In this document: piece by piece, positions 22,231 to 32,692 of the stretch | How positions within the stretch are numbered: the stretch's first letter is position 1 | Layout of the letters: every line of letters begins with the position of its first letter | DNA from: Cyanodermella asteris | Lineage: Eukaryota; Ascomycota; Lecanoromycetes; Ostropales; Stictidaceae | Length of the DNA: 64,000 nt | NCBI GenBank assembly: GCA_900618795.1 | Contig: UYJD01000004.1 | Location: forward strand, 624,560 to 688,559 | Direction of reading: 5' to 3' | Program-made: the position numbers and the translations under genes | The notes under the pieces: generated by a model | Database searches by the model: none | What the model was told of the DNA's origin: nothing | Seen by the model: the letters and a program-made list of their open reading frames with translations, nothing else

Positions 22231-24476
22231 GTGTAGAGTCGGAAGGCTGTCTTGCTTTTTGACCATCTGGTTTCGTGCCCGCGGAGCTCAAGGAACCTGA
22301 TTGTCGATGATGAGAAAGTGTTCAGGCTGAGTTTAGCTTTGGAGAAGTCTTCGCGCCCGGCGAAAGTCGATGATGGACGTGTGCTCTTCCTGCTTATTGG
22401 TGTCGCCAACATGGGATATCAAGAGCTCATCCAGCGCGGTTTTGGGAGCCATCGAGGGCGAGAGGTTCGAGGACCTGCACCAATATCAGTCAGTCAATTA
22501 TTGCTTTCTTATTATCGCTTACTACCTGAGTTGCATAGCTGTCTGAATGGTAATAGCAATCCAAAAACCCTGGTTCAGTGTTTGATGTGCATTGTGATCT
22601 TGCAGGCAAAGTGAAATAACGACGCCTGGGGGTGCACATTGCACCAAACTGCCCATTCCTCACCGACAGGCCGCGGGTCTTGTGTGGAGGCCGCCATGTC
22701 TTTGCGCCGTGTCTTCGCAACACACCAGCACGGCTTCACCTTAACGAACGCCTTGGAAGCGTCGCTTGCACGGATCAGCTTATTGCATCCGGACAAATGC
22801 TCATCCGGATTGACTACAGTACTCCAGGGCAGCATGGGGACTACAGCATGAGCTTCGCGAAAAGAAAACCTCCACTCGCAGGGAGGATCGCGCGGCCCGT
22901 GGTAGAGTTTCAACGGTCAATCAGCTTGGGACAGCTACGAAGCCTGTGGACGTCGCCCGCCATTCCGTACGGCTCATGTTCGAGACAACAATTCAACTGG
23001 GATCATGTTGGTTCTCATTGCATTATTGCTACAATCGTATCCGAGCCTCCCTCTGCCGGGGACGCAGCGGTAAGCTGGGCTCGTAACAGACACGCAGGTT
23101 CCTTTACCGATGCACACTGGGCCTGCTCATCAACTGACAACACAGAACTAGGTGCCATCAACGCTAATGCGAGGATTGAGAGAGAAGCCGCATGTCGCTT
23201 TTGGACGGCGACATCTCTGGCTCAGCGCCGTCAAGCGATCATTATTCAACAACCGACGATGACGGTCGTGCAAAACCCGGCGGACTGCACGCGCTCGTGT
23301 CACTAGACCAATGGCAGCAATAATCATCTTCAGCCTCAACTGACAACTGACGTGTCGCATACAAGTTCCCGACGGGTCTTTGGTGTAGGCACCCTGGGCG
23401 TGCCGGCCATGGTGGAGCCAAACGAAACCCGCGAAGGGAGAATGTGCGACCGGCCCTTCCTCTGCAGGCAACAACTTCGGCGACGAGCAGGGGAAAGCAA
23501 GGGCAGTAATAATGACTTTGAGAGTCATGTGGGAGTTGTGGACATTGCTCTCAAACCACGATCGCACGATCGCGAGAGCGAGTCGATCGCGGCAGAGCTT
23601 TGATGGTTTCAGTGTCGCCTTGGAAATGGGTTGGAGGCTACAGTCGACTGGGATGGTAGCTCGCCATAACCGCTCATCGAAGGGTACACAAGTCGCTCAT
23701 AGCGCGGACGAAAAGGCTAGGGACTTGTACGGCTATATACGTTCTACACCGTGCACAGCTGGGGCACTGTATATGGATGCTGGTGCCGATCGATCTGGAC
23801 AGACTGGAGCTAGCCCCGGCTGCTAAATGTTGTATACCTTTGACCTGCGGAGAAAGCTCGAGGCAGGTATAGCGCTGCAAAGGAGGCGGGGTAGAGTACC
23901 TGCTTGGACGAATCCGTGTTACGAGTGCAGTAACCTTTTTGCTGGTGACCAGCATCTTACCGCCCGAGCCGCTGCAGAAGTGCGTGAGGCTCATTGTCTT
24001 GCCAGGGGGAGAAACCGACTTGGGAAAAAAGGCTACGCGAGCAGTATCCAGTCCACCGAAAGTGCTCGTCGAGGTCGTTGCACGGAGCATCCTCTTGCTC
24101 GTGGCAGCTAGAGCTACCCACAGGAGCAGAAAAGGCGATCATGGATTTAGGATTGCCATCTAACTGCACGCTGGCGCGGCCGCTGATTGGCCCTCCCCGG
24201 CGGTGCTTTCCCCACTCGAAGCACGGCAGCCAAGCTGGCAAGACGTCACCGAATCGAGCTCTGCAGCTCGCAAGGCAGGCGCTGCTGCGGTGACCACGTC
24301 CAGGTCCAGGTCCTTAATCCTTAACCAAAGCTTGCTCCAGTCAGCCTCTCCGCCTACACCTCTTCTTGCTGCTGCATCTCTGTTTCTTCCTCCTCTCCAC
24401 ACATCTTCGGGCATCTCATCAGCAGCTGTCCTCTGTCCATTCATCTCCTCCTGTCAAACCATCTCATCACCTCAAG
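22231..24476. other. gene-free stretch upstream of the rhodopsin gene
   Basis: This 2.2-kb stretch holds several open frames (up to 224 codons at 22632-23306) that lack coding bias and match nothing I know. A run of CGATCG palindromes lies at about 23560-23595. The final 250 bp, with a duplicated ccaggt element near 24300 and a pyrimidine-rich stretch, are probably the rhodopsin promoter and 5' UTR. Confidence 0.5.
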
Positions 24477-25427
24477 ATGATTGCCGACTACAAGCACAAG
24501 CCGACTGCAATTCTGCCCATCCCGGGTCTGACCTCTACCCAGACTCATGGACACTACGAGACTTCGGTGGCCCCGCCACCTACTGTTCTCCCCGGACCCG
24601 ACTACACGCTCCTCAAGGCCGGCGAGGCGGGCCACCGCACGCTCTGGGTCGTCTTCGCCATCATGTTGATCTCGACTCTCGCCTTCACTGTCCTGGCCTT
24701 CCGCGTGCCGGTTCAGAAGCGCTTCTTCCACGTCATCACGGCCTTCATCACCCTGTTTGCTACCCTCAGCTACTTTGCCATGGCCACTGGCGACGGCATT
24801 GCTCACCACACCATCTCGACTGTTGACCACCATGTCGGCAAGATCCCTCCCACTGAGCACGTCGTTCAGCGTGAGGTCTACTGGGCTCGTTACGTCGACT
24901 GGAGCGTCACAACCCCGCTCCTGCTTCTCGACTTGGCCTTCCTTGCCGGAATCAACGGTTCTTCTCTCTTGATCGCTGTCGTGGCTGATATCTTGATGGT
25001 CTTGACCGGTCTCTTTGCCGGCTTCGGCAGCGGCGACGGCCAGAAGTGGGGATACTACGCTATGGCTTGCATTGCCTACTTGATCATTGTCTACCAGTTT
25101 GGTGTCAACGGACGTGCTGCTCTGGCCAACAAGGACCAGAAGACCGTCGGTCTCTTCACTTCCCTGGCCGGCTTCACCCTGTTGCTCTGGACTGCCTACC
25201 CCATTGTCTGGGGTGTTGCCGATGGTGGAAACAAGGCCAACGTTGACCAGGAGATCATTGCCTATGCTGTGCTGGATGTCCTTGCCAAGCCCATCTTCGG
25301 TTTCTGGCTGCTTCTGAGCCACGACTTTAGCAGTGCCACCAGCGTCAGCATTGAGGGTTTCTGGGCCCACGGCCCGTCTGCCGATGGTGCTATCCGCATT
25401 GGTGCTGACGACGACGAGGGTGCGTAA
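24477..25427 (+). CDS. microbial-type rhodopsin, probable light-driven proton pump (CarO/LR-like)
   Basis: Single exon, 316 aa, seven predicted membrane helices. Fungal type-1 opsins bind retinal; those with the full carboxylate set pump protons across the plasma membrane. Helix C reads RYVDWSVTTPLLLLDL. R138 matches bacteriorhodopsin R82, D141 the proton acceptor D85, and D152 the donor D96. Helix G reads YAVLDVLAKPIFGF, with D267 as D212 and K271 as the retinal Schiff-base lysine. W142, P147, W238 and Y241 fit the retinal pocket. Keeping D152 argues for a pump rather than a sensory opsin (family knowledge plus inference). The roughly 50-residue hydrophilic N-terminus before helix A is usual in fungi. 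Codons end mostly in C, more than in neighbours, suggesting high expression. No carotenoid gene lies nearby. The start at 24477 has a good context (CAAGATGAT). Confidence 0.95.
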   Translation: MIADYKHKPTAILPIPGLTSTQTHGHYETSVAPPPTVLPGPDYTLLKAGEAGHRTLWVVFAIMLISTLAFTVLAFRVPVQKRFFHVITAFITLFATLSYFAMATGDGIAHHTISTVDHHVGKIPPTEHVVQREVYWARYVDWSVTTPLLLLDLAFLAGINGSSLLIAVVADILMVLTGLFAGFGSGDGQKWGYYAMACIAYLIIVYQFGVNGRAALANKDQKTVGLFTSLAGFTLLLWTAYPIVWGVADGGNKANVDQEIIAYAVLDVLAKPIFGFWLLLSHDFSSATSVSIEGFWAHGPSADGAIRIGADDDEGA

Positions 25428-26738
25428 ATGCACTCTGCCGTGTCACAATGAAAGGCGGAATCGGACAATGGCGACAATCTGGCATGAAGCCTGTGCACAA
25501 GTGCAAGTGGGATGCAGTCACGGACAGTGTCGCCGAGCGAAAAGTATGGCTCTCTACTCAAAACATTGAGTGAATGATTGCGATGAATGCACGGGGTGCA
25601 AACAGATGAGAAGGGGAAACTAGTGATAAGAAATGGAAATGTAGCAATGGTGGCTGTAGCTTGCTAGCTCAAGCTTGCTTTACGAATCAAGACTGTACTT
25701 AATGTCAATCCAGCAGTTCACGGCCTTTGAAGTTGAGTTTTGTGGTACTTGCTGTACCTCCGTACTGGTTTCACAGAAGATGTGTCCTTTTTGTTGTTCA
25801 CATATTTCGAGGTTGTATTGCTGTTTGCGGCCCGTAGCATAGTGTAATGCGAGACGTTCACTCGCCGACCACGGTCCGTGCAAGTTGTGCCTTCGTCGCC
25901 TTCCCAGCTTGCACCAGGCTGTGAAACACACTCTGGGAACTCTGGAAGATTGGCGGCTGACATGTCCAGAATGGGCCCAGCGCCTATGGAAAGTAGGGCT
26001 CGAAGAGCTACCTGTCTCCGTTCTTTGATAAGACCGTCCGATCAGCTGTTACTGGGGCACAACTAGCGCTCTCTTAGCCAGATCGAGAGGCCGACTGCAG
26101 CTGGCTGCATCAGCTATGCAAGGCCCGTCTGCCAAAAGCCCAAAACACGCCCGGCAGTGGGGATCACTTGAAATTCTGAACAGGGCGACGGTGACGGGCG
26201 CACATGCAGCGCGAGTACAGGAGCTGGTCGGGGATGAGACCGTAAGCGTGAAGCGTGTATGAATGGCCGGCTAGCGCCCTCGGCCTTCCGAGCTCGTCGT
26301 TTCTGTCAATAACAATCAATCCAAGCAGAGCAGAGCATGCAACGGCGCAGGTGTGGAGCAAGACACTTTAGTTTCGTGACTAAACTCGCTTCCTGAGCGT
26401 CTGTAACCCGCTGGTTGCTTGCTTGCTCACGGCAAGGGCTGTCGTTGATCCTGCTGGCTGCTTGCATACACCAAGACCACCACCACTGGTATACCGACCA
26501 CCACCATCCTGCAGCCATCCCTCCTGCACCGACACTCGACTCGCCTTCTCGCCTGCTACTACCCTTTCTTGCCTCCGCCTCTTGCCTCGTTTGCGCCTTC
26601 GCCGCGCCATGCAATCGTGCAATCGAGCTGTGTGATCTCTCTACTATTTAGTCTCCATTTCACTTTCGGTGCCTCCTCGAGCCGCCCTGTACACGCGACA
26701 CAATCGACCGCGATAACACGCGGGCCCAGAGCTCCAGC
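25428..26738. other. intergenic region rhodopsin / CAF-1 p60
   Basis: In these 1.3 kb no gene is supported. Around 26450-26640 a C-rich region with CCACCA-type triplets gives spurious open frames on both strands; it is probably the 5' UTR of the next gene. Confidence 0.5.
26693..26722. promoter_or_regulatory. two ACGCG cores upstream of CAF-1 p60
   Basis: ACGCG occurs at 26693-26697 and 26718-26722, 17-46 bp before the ATG. ACGCG is the core of fungal MBF/MCB elements that drive G1/S genes. A replication-coupled chaperone gene is a sensible target, but both copies lack the final T and probably lie within the transcript leader, so this is weak. Confidence 0.3.
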
Positions 26739-29044
26739 ATGAAGGCTGCACCCCTGCTCATCTCCTGGCACAATGACGGCTCGCCTGTCTGGTCTGCTCA
26801 TTTCGAGCCCAACGGAAAGGGCAGGCTAGCTACCAGTGGAGGTGACGGCAATGTGAGGCTATGGAGAGTCGAGGAAGATGGCGACGGCCGCAAAGCAACA
26901 TACCTCTCGACCTTGATCAAGGTACACAATCGCCATCTCTCTCAATTGAGGCTCTTGGACTAATGTGAATAGCACACCGCCGCCGTCAATGTCGTCCGAT
27001 TCGCTCCCAAGGGTGAGATGCTTGCAACAGCTGGGGATGATGGAAATACCTTATTGTGGGTGCCCACCGACCACAAACCCACAAAGGCGTTTGGTGATGA
27101 CGATCAGGTTGAAGATCTAGAGACATGGCGTGTCAAGCATATGTGCAGATCACAACAGGCAGAGGTCTATGACCTGGCTTGGTCACCAGATGGACGATAC
27201 TTCATCACTGGGAGCATGGACAATGTAGCCAGGATCTACGATGCTACAACTGGTACATAACCCGTGCTCTCCTCTGTCTACGCGTACTAAACTCTACAGG
27301 CTCAATGGTCCGCCAGATCGCGGAACACAATCACTTCGTCCAAGGAGTAGCATGGGATCCTCTCAATGAATACGTCGCTACACAATCTTCAGATCGCTCG
27401 ATCCACATCTATTCATTGCGAACCAAAGATGGCGAGTTTGCCTTGAAACAACACAACAAAATCAGCAAAGTCGACTTGCCTGGAAGGAGGATTTCGAATA
27501 GCCCGGCGCCTCCAGACACAGCGTTCAAACCTCCCACTCTACCTGACAACAAATCAGTTGAAACACCAAGTTCGAACGCCCCCGCATCTCCCGCCCCGAC
27601 ACCTTCAGTCCCTGGAACTCCAATGTCGCTGGCACTACCAATGAACCCGCCCGCATACACTCATAGCCGTCGGTCATCCTTCGGATCACCATCCGTAGGT
27701 AGATCCGCTTCGCCAGCACCTTCGATGCCGCTGCCCGCTGTTCGACCTATGGAGCATTCTCCTATACCTTTCGGTGGTGCCGGCCTCGGCGTCAAGAACG
27801 CACCCATCTATGCAAATGAGGCCATGACAACATTCTTCCGGCGCTTGACCTTTGCGCCAGATGGCAGCTTACTTTTTACACCTGCTGGACAGTTCAAGAC
27901 ATTGAAGCCGAATCCGTCCGAAGGCGGCAAACCAATTGAAGACATCCGAAATACAGTCTACATCTACACGCGTGCAGGTCTCAGCAAACCTCCTGTCGCC
28001 CACCTCCCTGGGCACAAGAAGCCCTCGATCGCTATCAAATGTTCGCCAATCTTCTACAAGCTGCGCACGGGCAATACCAAGGACACTGTGCAGATTACTC
28101 TCGACACATCTTCGAATGAGGACCCGATCAGCGCCCTTCCAGCCTCGATAATATCAGGTGCACCATTGAAGGAGCCTTCGTCGACATCGAACCCAGCGTT
28201 AGCCACTTCGGAGCCCAAAGTCGAGTCTCATCCGGCAGCGGCGCCCGGTCCGGCTCCCGTGTTCGCCCTACCATATCGTGTCATTTACGCTGTTGCTACT
28301 CAGGATACAGTGCTAGTCTATGATACACAACAACAGACTCCGCTATGTGTTGCTACCAACTTACATCTTGCTACATTCACCGATCTTTCATGGTCACCGG
28401 ATGGCCGCACCCTTATCATCTCGTCTTCGGACGGCTTTTGCTCCGCTCTGGCCTTCGCCTCGGAAGAGCTGGGCGATCGATACACCGACCCGGTGCCTAC
28501 GCATCATCACCCGAATGTGACACCGTCTCCTCAGCCTGCGGCTCCTCCATCAGGGCCAGTGGGTACGAAACTTCCACCAACCACCATTTCCAATGTCAAC
28601 TCACATATGTCGGCTCCAAGCCCGATGAAATCAAGGAGCAATTCTGCCTCCTCAGTGGCGACTCAAGCTTCGATACAAAACGGTCAGTTGACTTTGGGCT
28701 TCAAGCCACTTGGTGCAGATATTGGCAACAATCCGGCGCCCGTTATGAGCCAGCTGCCGGGCATTACTGCCAGCAGCATGAGTCCAACAACTGGCAGTTT
28801 CGGGTTAGCATCAGGACCGACACCGCCAATGACCCCTAGCGATAGACCTGGAGGTTCCAGCTTCTACGGAAGCCAGCCATCGGTCGGGATGAAGAGACAA
28901 GCAAGTAATGTCAGCGAGAAGACTGAAGACGGTCGTGAAGTGCGCCAAGAAGGCGAACCAGCCACGAAAAAGAAGAGGATAGCACCCACACTGGTGAAAC
29001 AGGAGCCAGATCTCCCGCCGCCGCCGAGAAGACCGTCACAATAG
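26739..29044 (+). CDS. cac2: chromatin assembly factor 1 subunit B (CAF-1 p60 / Cac2)
   Basis: Three exons: 26739-26921, 26973-27252 and 27300-29044. Introns are 51 and 47 nt. The product is 735 aa. Cac2/p60 is the WD40 subunit of CAF-1, which deposits H3-H4 behind the replication fork with PCNA. WD repeats are visible: PVWSAHFEPN with LATSGGDGNVRLWRVE; HTAAVNVVRFAPKGEMLATAGDDGNTLLWVP; EVYDLAWSPDGRYFITGSMDNVARIYDA; HFVQGVAWDPLNEYVATQSSDRSIHIY; and, after a Ser/Pro-rich insert (about residues 215-340), TFFRRLTFAPDGSLL and FTDLSWSPDGRTLIISSSDGFCSALAF. That last block is typical of the p60/HIR1-related family. The C-terminal 240 residues are disordered and end with a basic KKKRIAP stretch, a possible nuclear signal. 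Confidence 0.92.
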
Positions 29045-30167
29045 TGATGATGAGCACGTGTTCTAGTTGAGTGATTGTATCAGGTTTCAAGCGAGGCGTT
29101 AAAGGGCATTGATCAGAGGAATTGAGTACGGCTCCAAGAGCCTGGGGCTAGGTGTTCATACTACGGCGTTTGGATTGATTCATCTTGATCGGAATGATAT
29201 CCTGTCGATACCCGCAGACAGAAATAGGCCATCGGCGTCGCATCCATGAATCAAATCATGTCACATTGGTGCACGTCACTCGTGAGCCGCAGAGCGCGCA
29301 GAGCGGAATTACATGAGGTCATTTGCACAAGCTTTTAGACGGCAATCCAAAACTCTGCTGGTGACCGCCAGTCTATAATTGTGCTTCATACCAGGATTCC
29401 CTATGATAGCATGCCGATCCCACGCCGGTTCTGTTCCACTTGGCAATGTCGATCCGCCAGCATGACAGTGCCAATTTTGGTAACTTTCCTCAACTGCGGG
29501 GGCCCAGCAGCAAAGGTGCCGAGAGTGCCGCACTTTCATCTCTGCACCACCTCGAGACCACTGACCTCGAGTCTTCCGCTTTGTCAAGTAGTCGCACGTA
29601 GGAAGACGCAAGCGTTTAGTGCTACCAGTCTTCCCAGACTCGCCATGACAGTGTCTTCTGATGCACCCCCAAAACGGTATCACTCAAAGGCGGGGGCTCC
29701 TCGTGTCGACATGCAGCCCAGACTTCCGCAAGACGAGCACACGCAAGCCATCCATCATTTATTGATCGTCCGATTTCAAGCTTTCAGAAGTGCATTGTCT
29801 GATCCAGCGGCACACGACACGAGACTTGAGACGAAGGATCGCAGAGCCCGTGTTGGCCGCTATGTTTGGTCGCACGTCAGTGCTTTGTGCTAGCTGGCAC
29901 ACCAAATACGGTGAGTGTACTACGTGCGGGTCTTTGCGAAAGGCAAAATTTGTGCTACTACGTTGGGATACGGATATCGTCACTCGGGTCCAGATGAACT
30001 TTTTGATTGCAGCAGGTGCGAGCCCGGGTAGGTGGTCGGACGCGAGAGTATATCTACATCGTTCTCTCGCCGCATGTTGTCCGATGGCTTTGGATTTTCT
30101 GCTCATCCGCTTTTGTCTTGCATCCTGCTACCTTCCCAGCTCACGAACTTAATTTGGGCAAGTCAAG
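29045..30167. other. intergenic region CAF-1 p60 / secreted protein
   Basis: In these 1.1 kb open frames up to 170 codons occur but show no coding bias or similarity. No RNA gene or repeat was recognised. Confidence 0.5.
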
Positions 30168-30913
30168 ATGCATCTTCAATTCCTCATATCCCTTGTTGCC
30201 CTGATCGGCCTGGCTGCCTCCATGGCCGTACCCAGACAGACCTTCTCCTCAGAATGCCCCTTCAACTATCCCGCAACCCTCAACTCAACCGAATCCAGCA
30301 ACGGCCTCATCTTCACAATCGCCTCCAACAATCCACTCACCCGCGATCGCGCCGTCCAACTTCGCGCCGTCCCCGCCAGCTACGGCGCCACCGCCTCCCA
30401 AGTCGCCGCCATCGACCCCACCTCCCCCGTCCTACTCGGCCAATTCTTCGACGGCTCGATCCACAGCATGAACAGGTCCGTGTACAACCAGCTGTACGAC
30501 CTGGGTCAGACAGCGCGCCTGACAGAAGTGCCGGAAGATAATGGTGCGCCGAGCCAGAACGGGAGCGCCAGGTACAGTTTCGAGTTTGGAGGTTTCGAGT
30601 CGAAGGATAGCCAATTCTACCTTAGTGGGGGGACTGACGATGGGACGTATAATGTGTATCGGAATGTGGGCACGGAGATCGTGAATGGTTTTATTCTTTG
30701 TGAGCAGGAAAAGGGAAGTTGGTTTCAGTTGTATTATCAGACGTACCAGCAGAGTCCGCCTAAGAGGCCGAATTGCGAATATGTCGGTGTCAGGGTAAGT
30801 CTCCAAGACATCTTTCGGAAGCCGGACCGAGCTAATCAAATATGGGTGAACAGACGACTGCTGCGGCGAGCATCTTCAACGGTAAATGCGAGATTGGTGG
30901 TTATACAGCTTGA
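30168..30913 (+). CDS. secreted protein of unknown function, four cysteines
   Basis: Two exons: 30168-30794 and 30854-30913, with a 59-nt intron. The product is 228 aa. A clear signal peptide (hydrophobic core LISLVALIGLAASMA) ends near residue 19-21, followed by VPRQ, which could be a Kex2-like or signal-peptidase boundary. The mature part has four cysteines (SECPF, ILCEQ, PNCEY, GKCEI), consistent with two disulfides. Possible N-glycosylation sites are NST, NRS and NGS. The body looks beta-rich (YSFEFGGF, QFYLSGG, WFQLYYQTY). First-half codons are strongly C-ending. The last exon is 60 nt and ends GKCEIGGYTA. I do not recognise a named family. It resembles small secreted proteins common in plant-associated Dothideomycetes, so a cell-surface or effector role is possible but unproven. 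Confidence 0.8.
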
Positions 30914-31376
30914 AAGCACGGTTTGTTTTACGGACCGAGTCTGTACATGGATTAATGTTATCAATCTGCCAGGGCCATCAGAAGTTGTTCTCGGCAGTCC
31001 TAATTCAGATATCTGTTTCTACATTTCGAATCGTCGTTTTCGCCGGCCATGGCTCTTTTCATCGGCCGTTGCTGACGACTAAGAGTCGCGCTCGACTGGA
31101 CCTTTGCATGACTCTCCACCGTGTTCCATTTTATAACTCGCCCGACTGTCACATTTGTTTGCATATCAGACTGCCTCATCGACTACAGCTATAAAATCTT
31201 TGTTGCCCTTACCCTCTCAACTCTCCGTTCTCTTCATATCTTCATCACCCACTCCACATTACATTACCTTCCACCACACCAGCAAGATGCCAAAGCAAGC
31301 TTACCCTTCACCAACCCCCGTGGGGTAGTACTGACGTGAAACAGGGGAGGATCGAGCAGTTACCTTTTCCAATGAC
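30914..31376. other. intergenic region between two small genes
   Basis: These 463 bp contain a CT/CA-rich leader (about 31200-31285) and a well-placed ATG at 31286 (CAAGATGCC) whose frame stops after 13 codons. It ends with gtactgacgtgaaacag, which looks like an intron branch point and acceptor, so the first exon of the next gene may start here. No matching donor at normal distance was found. Confidence 0.4.
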
Positions 31377-32037
31377 ATGTCGCGCCCGGTGTATACCAAC
31401 AATGCCAGCAGTACGAATAATAAGCGCTCCGTGAACCATGACGATGGCTCCATAACCGTCACCGTCCCCGGTCCGGCATCCGATCTCCCCGCCTTCGACG
31501 CACCGTTGCACCGTGAAGAGGAGGACTTCACTTTCGCCGCTAACACTTCATTCCCCATCGTCGGGCCCCTCGGCTCCTCCGCCACCAAAGCTCACACGCG
31601 GACGCCGTAATGTCGACCACGTGGAACGGGCGTCCACCACCCCCGGCGACGACGGAACGTACTTTGTTCACTGCAACCCTACCTCGCCTGACTCCGCGTC
31701 CGAGTCCGCGCGCGCCAACTCCGCCGTCGCATACTACTCGACCATGGAGCCCCATTCCGGTGAGAACATCGGCCAGGTCCCCGACGACCTCGTCTGGGTC
31801 AGCAAAGACCACGGAAACGAGTCCGTGAGCGGCATCGGCGAGGCGGAGTTTCTGGGTGGCATGGTTGCGATCCATTGGAGTCTGTGGGGTGAACGGATGG
31901 ATGAAGCAACGAAGGCTGGAGAGGTGGTGGGGCGCGCGGAAGATGGGGTCGATCGGTTCTTGGTTTATAGGGATGATGGTGAGGAGTTGTTCAGGGTTGA
32001 GATAGGGGCGGAGGGGTATGTTTGTTACAGTCAGTAG
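31377..32037 (+). CDS. uncharacterised protein, coding signal split over two frames
   Basis: Frame 1 (31377-31610) has strong C-ending codon bias from about 31440 to its TAA (DDGSITVTVPGPASDLPAFD and on). The +1 frame carries the same bias from about 31611 to the stop at 32037 (for example NIGQVPDDLVWVSKDHGNES, FRVEIGAEGYVCYSQ). The switch falls at ACG CCG TAA TGT. No GT-AG intron of normal length bridges the frames. Together they would give about 220 residues: acidic and soluble, ending in a beta-rich domain. Explanations are a one-base assembly error, a genuine frameshift mutation, or +1 programmed frameshifting at the stop codon. The start may lie upstream in an additional exon (ATG at 31286). 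I recognise no family. Confidence 0.5.
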
Positions 32038-32692
32038 TATGCTTTTTGAAGTATGGCGCCAATGTGGCGTTCGGAAGCACTGTATTATGCATGATATTGA
32101 GGATGGGAAGTTGGAGGTTTGAGGGCATGACCTGGGTCTGTCCTATTCCTCGCGAGTGGAAGGAAATATAGATTCGATTTCCATATCTTGTCCCGGAATA
32201 TGATTCTGTGTGTTGTAAAATTGTGCAAGGAGCATAGCTGCGCATCTCTGTTTACGTACATGCAGCTTGATTCGCCACACGTATATACCATATTAACCAC
32301 CAAACGGTACGTATATACAAGTCAGTGAAGTTCAATGTAAGGATTCGTCCCCACATCTGATCGACCCATTCGGGTCGGCGTGCCGCGTTGAAGTGACGCC
32401 TCAATGACGCTATCGATCCAGCCAATTACGACCGGCAAACACGGCCTCAAAGGGACCATATTTCGAGATGGGAAAGTCTCTCTGGTGCACATACCCGTTC
32501 AAAGTACAAGTATGACGATGTGAGGCTCAAAGAAAGTCTATTCATAGCTCGTGAAAACAAGCTCTTCCGCCGCGATGCTGCTGGAAGAGCAGCCTCGTTG
32601 GTCTCTGGCTGCATCAACGCCACCGTGTAGCTCGCTTGCTTGCCATCGGTGTGTAGGCCGTACAGCTATATAACATATCCATCTGAGGAGAC
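32038..32692. other. intergenic region upstream of the TDT transporter
   Basis: In these 655 bp no gene, RNA or repeat was recognised. Confidence 0.5.

Noticed and set aside
22632-23306. 224-codon open frame in the gene-free stretch
   Set aside because: No codon bias, no domain, irregular composition; likely chance.
24441-25433. 330-codon open frame antisense to the rhodopsin gene
   Set aside because: It is the mirror of a highly C-biased gene. Frames opposite such genes lack stops by composition, and the product (D/G/V/S-rich) has no domain.
31286-31327. ATG at 31286 as first exon of the split-frame gene
   Set aside because: The context is good, but the only GT donors before the acceptor-like gaaacag give introns of 25-35 nt, too short; left as a possibility.
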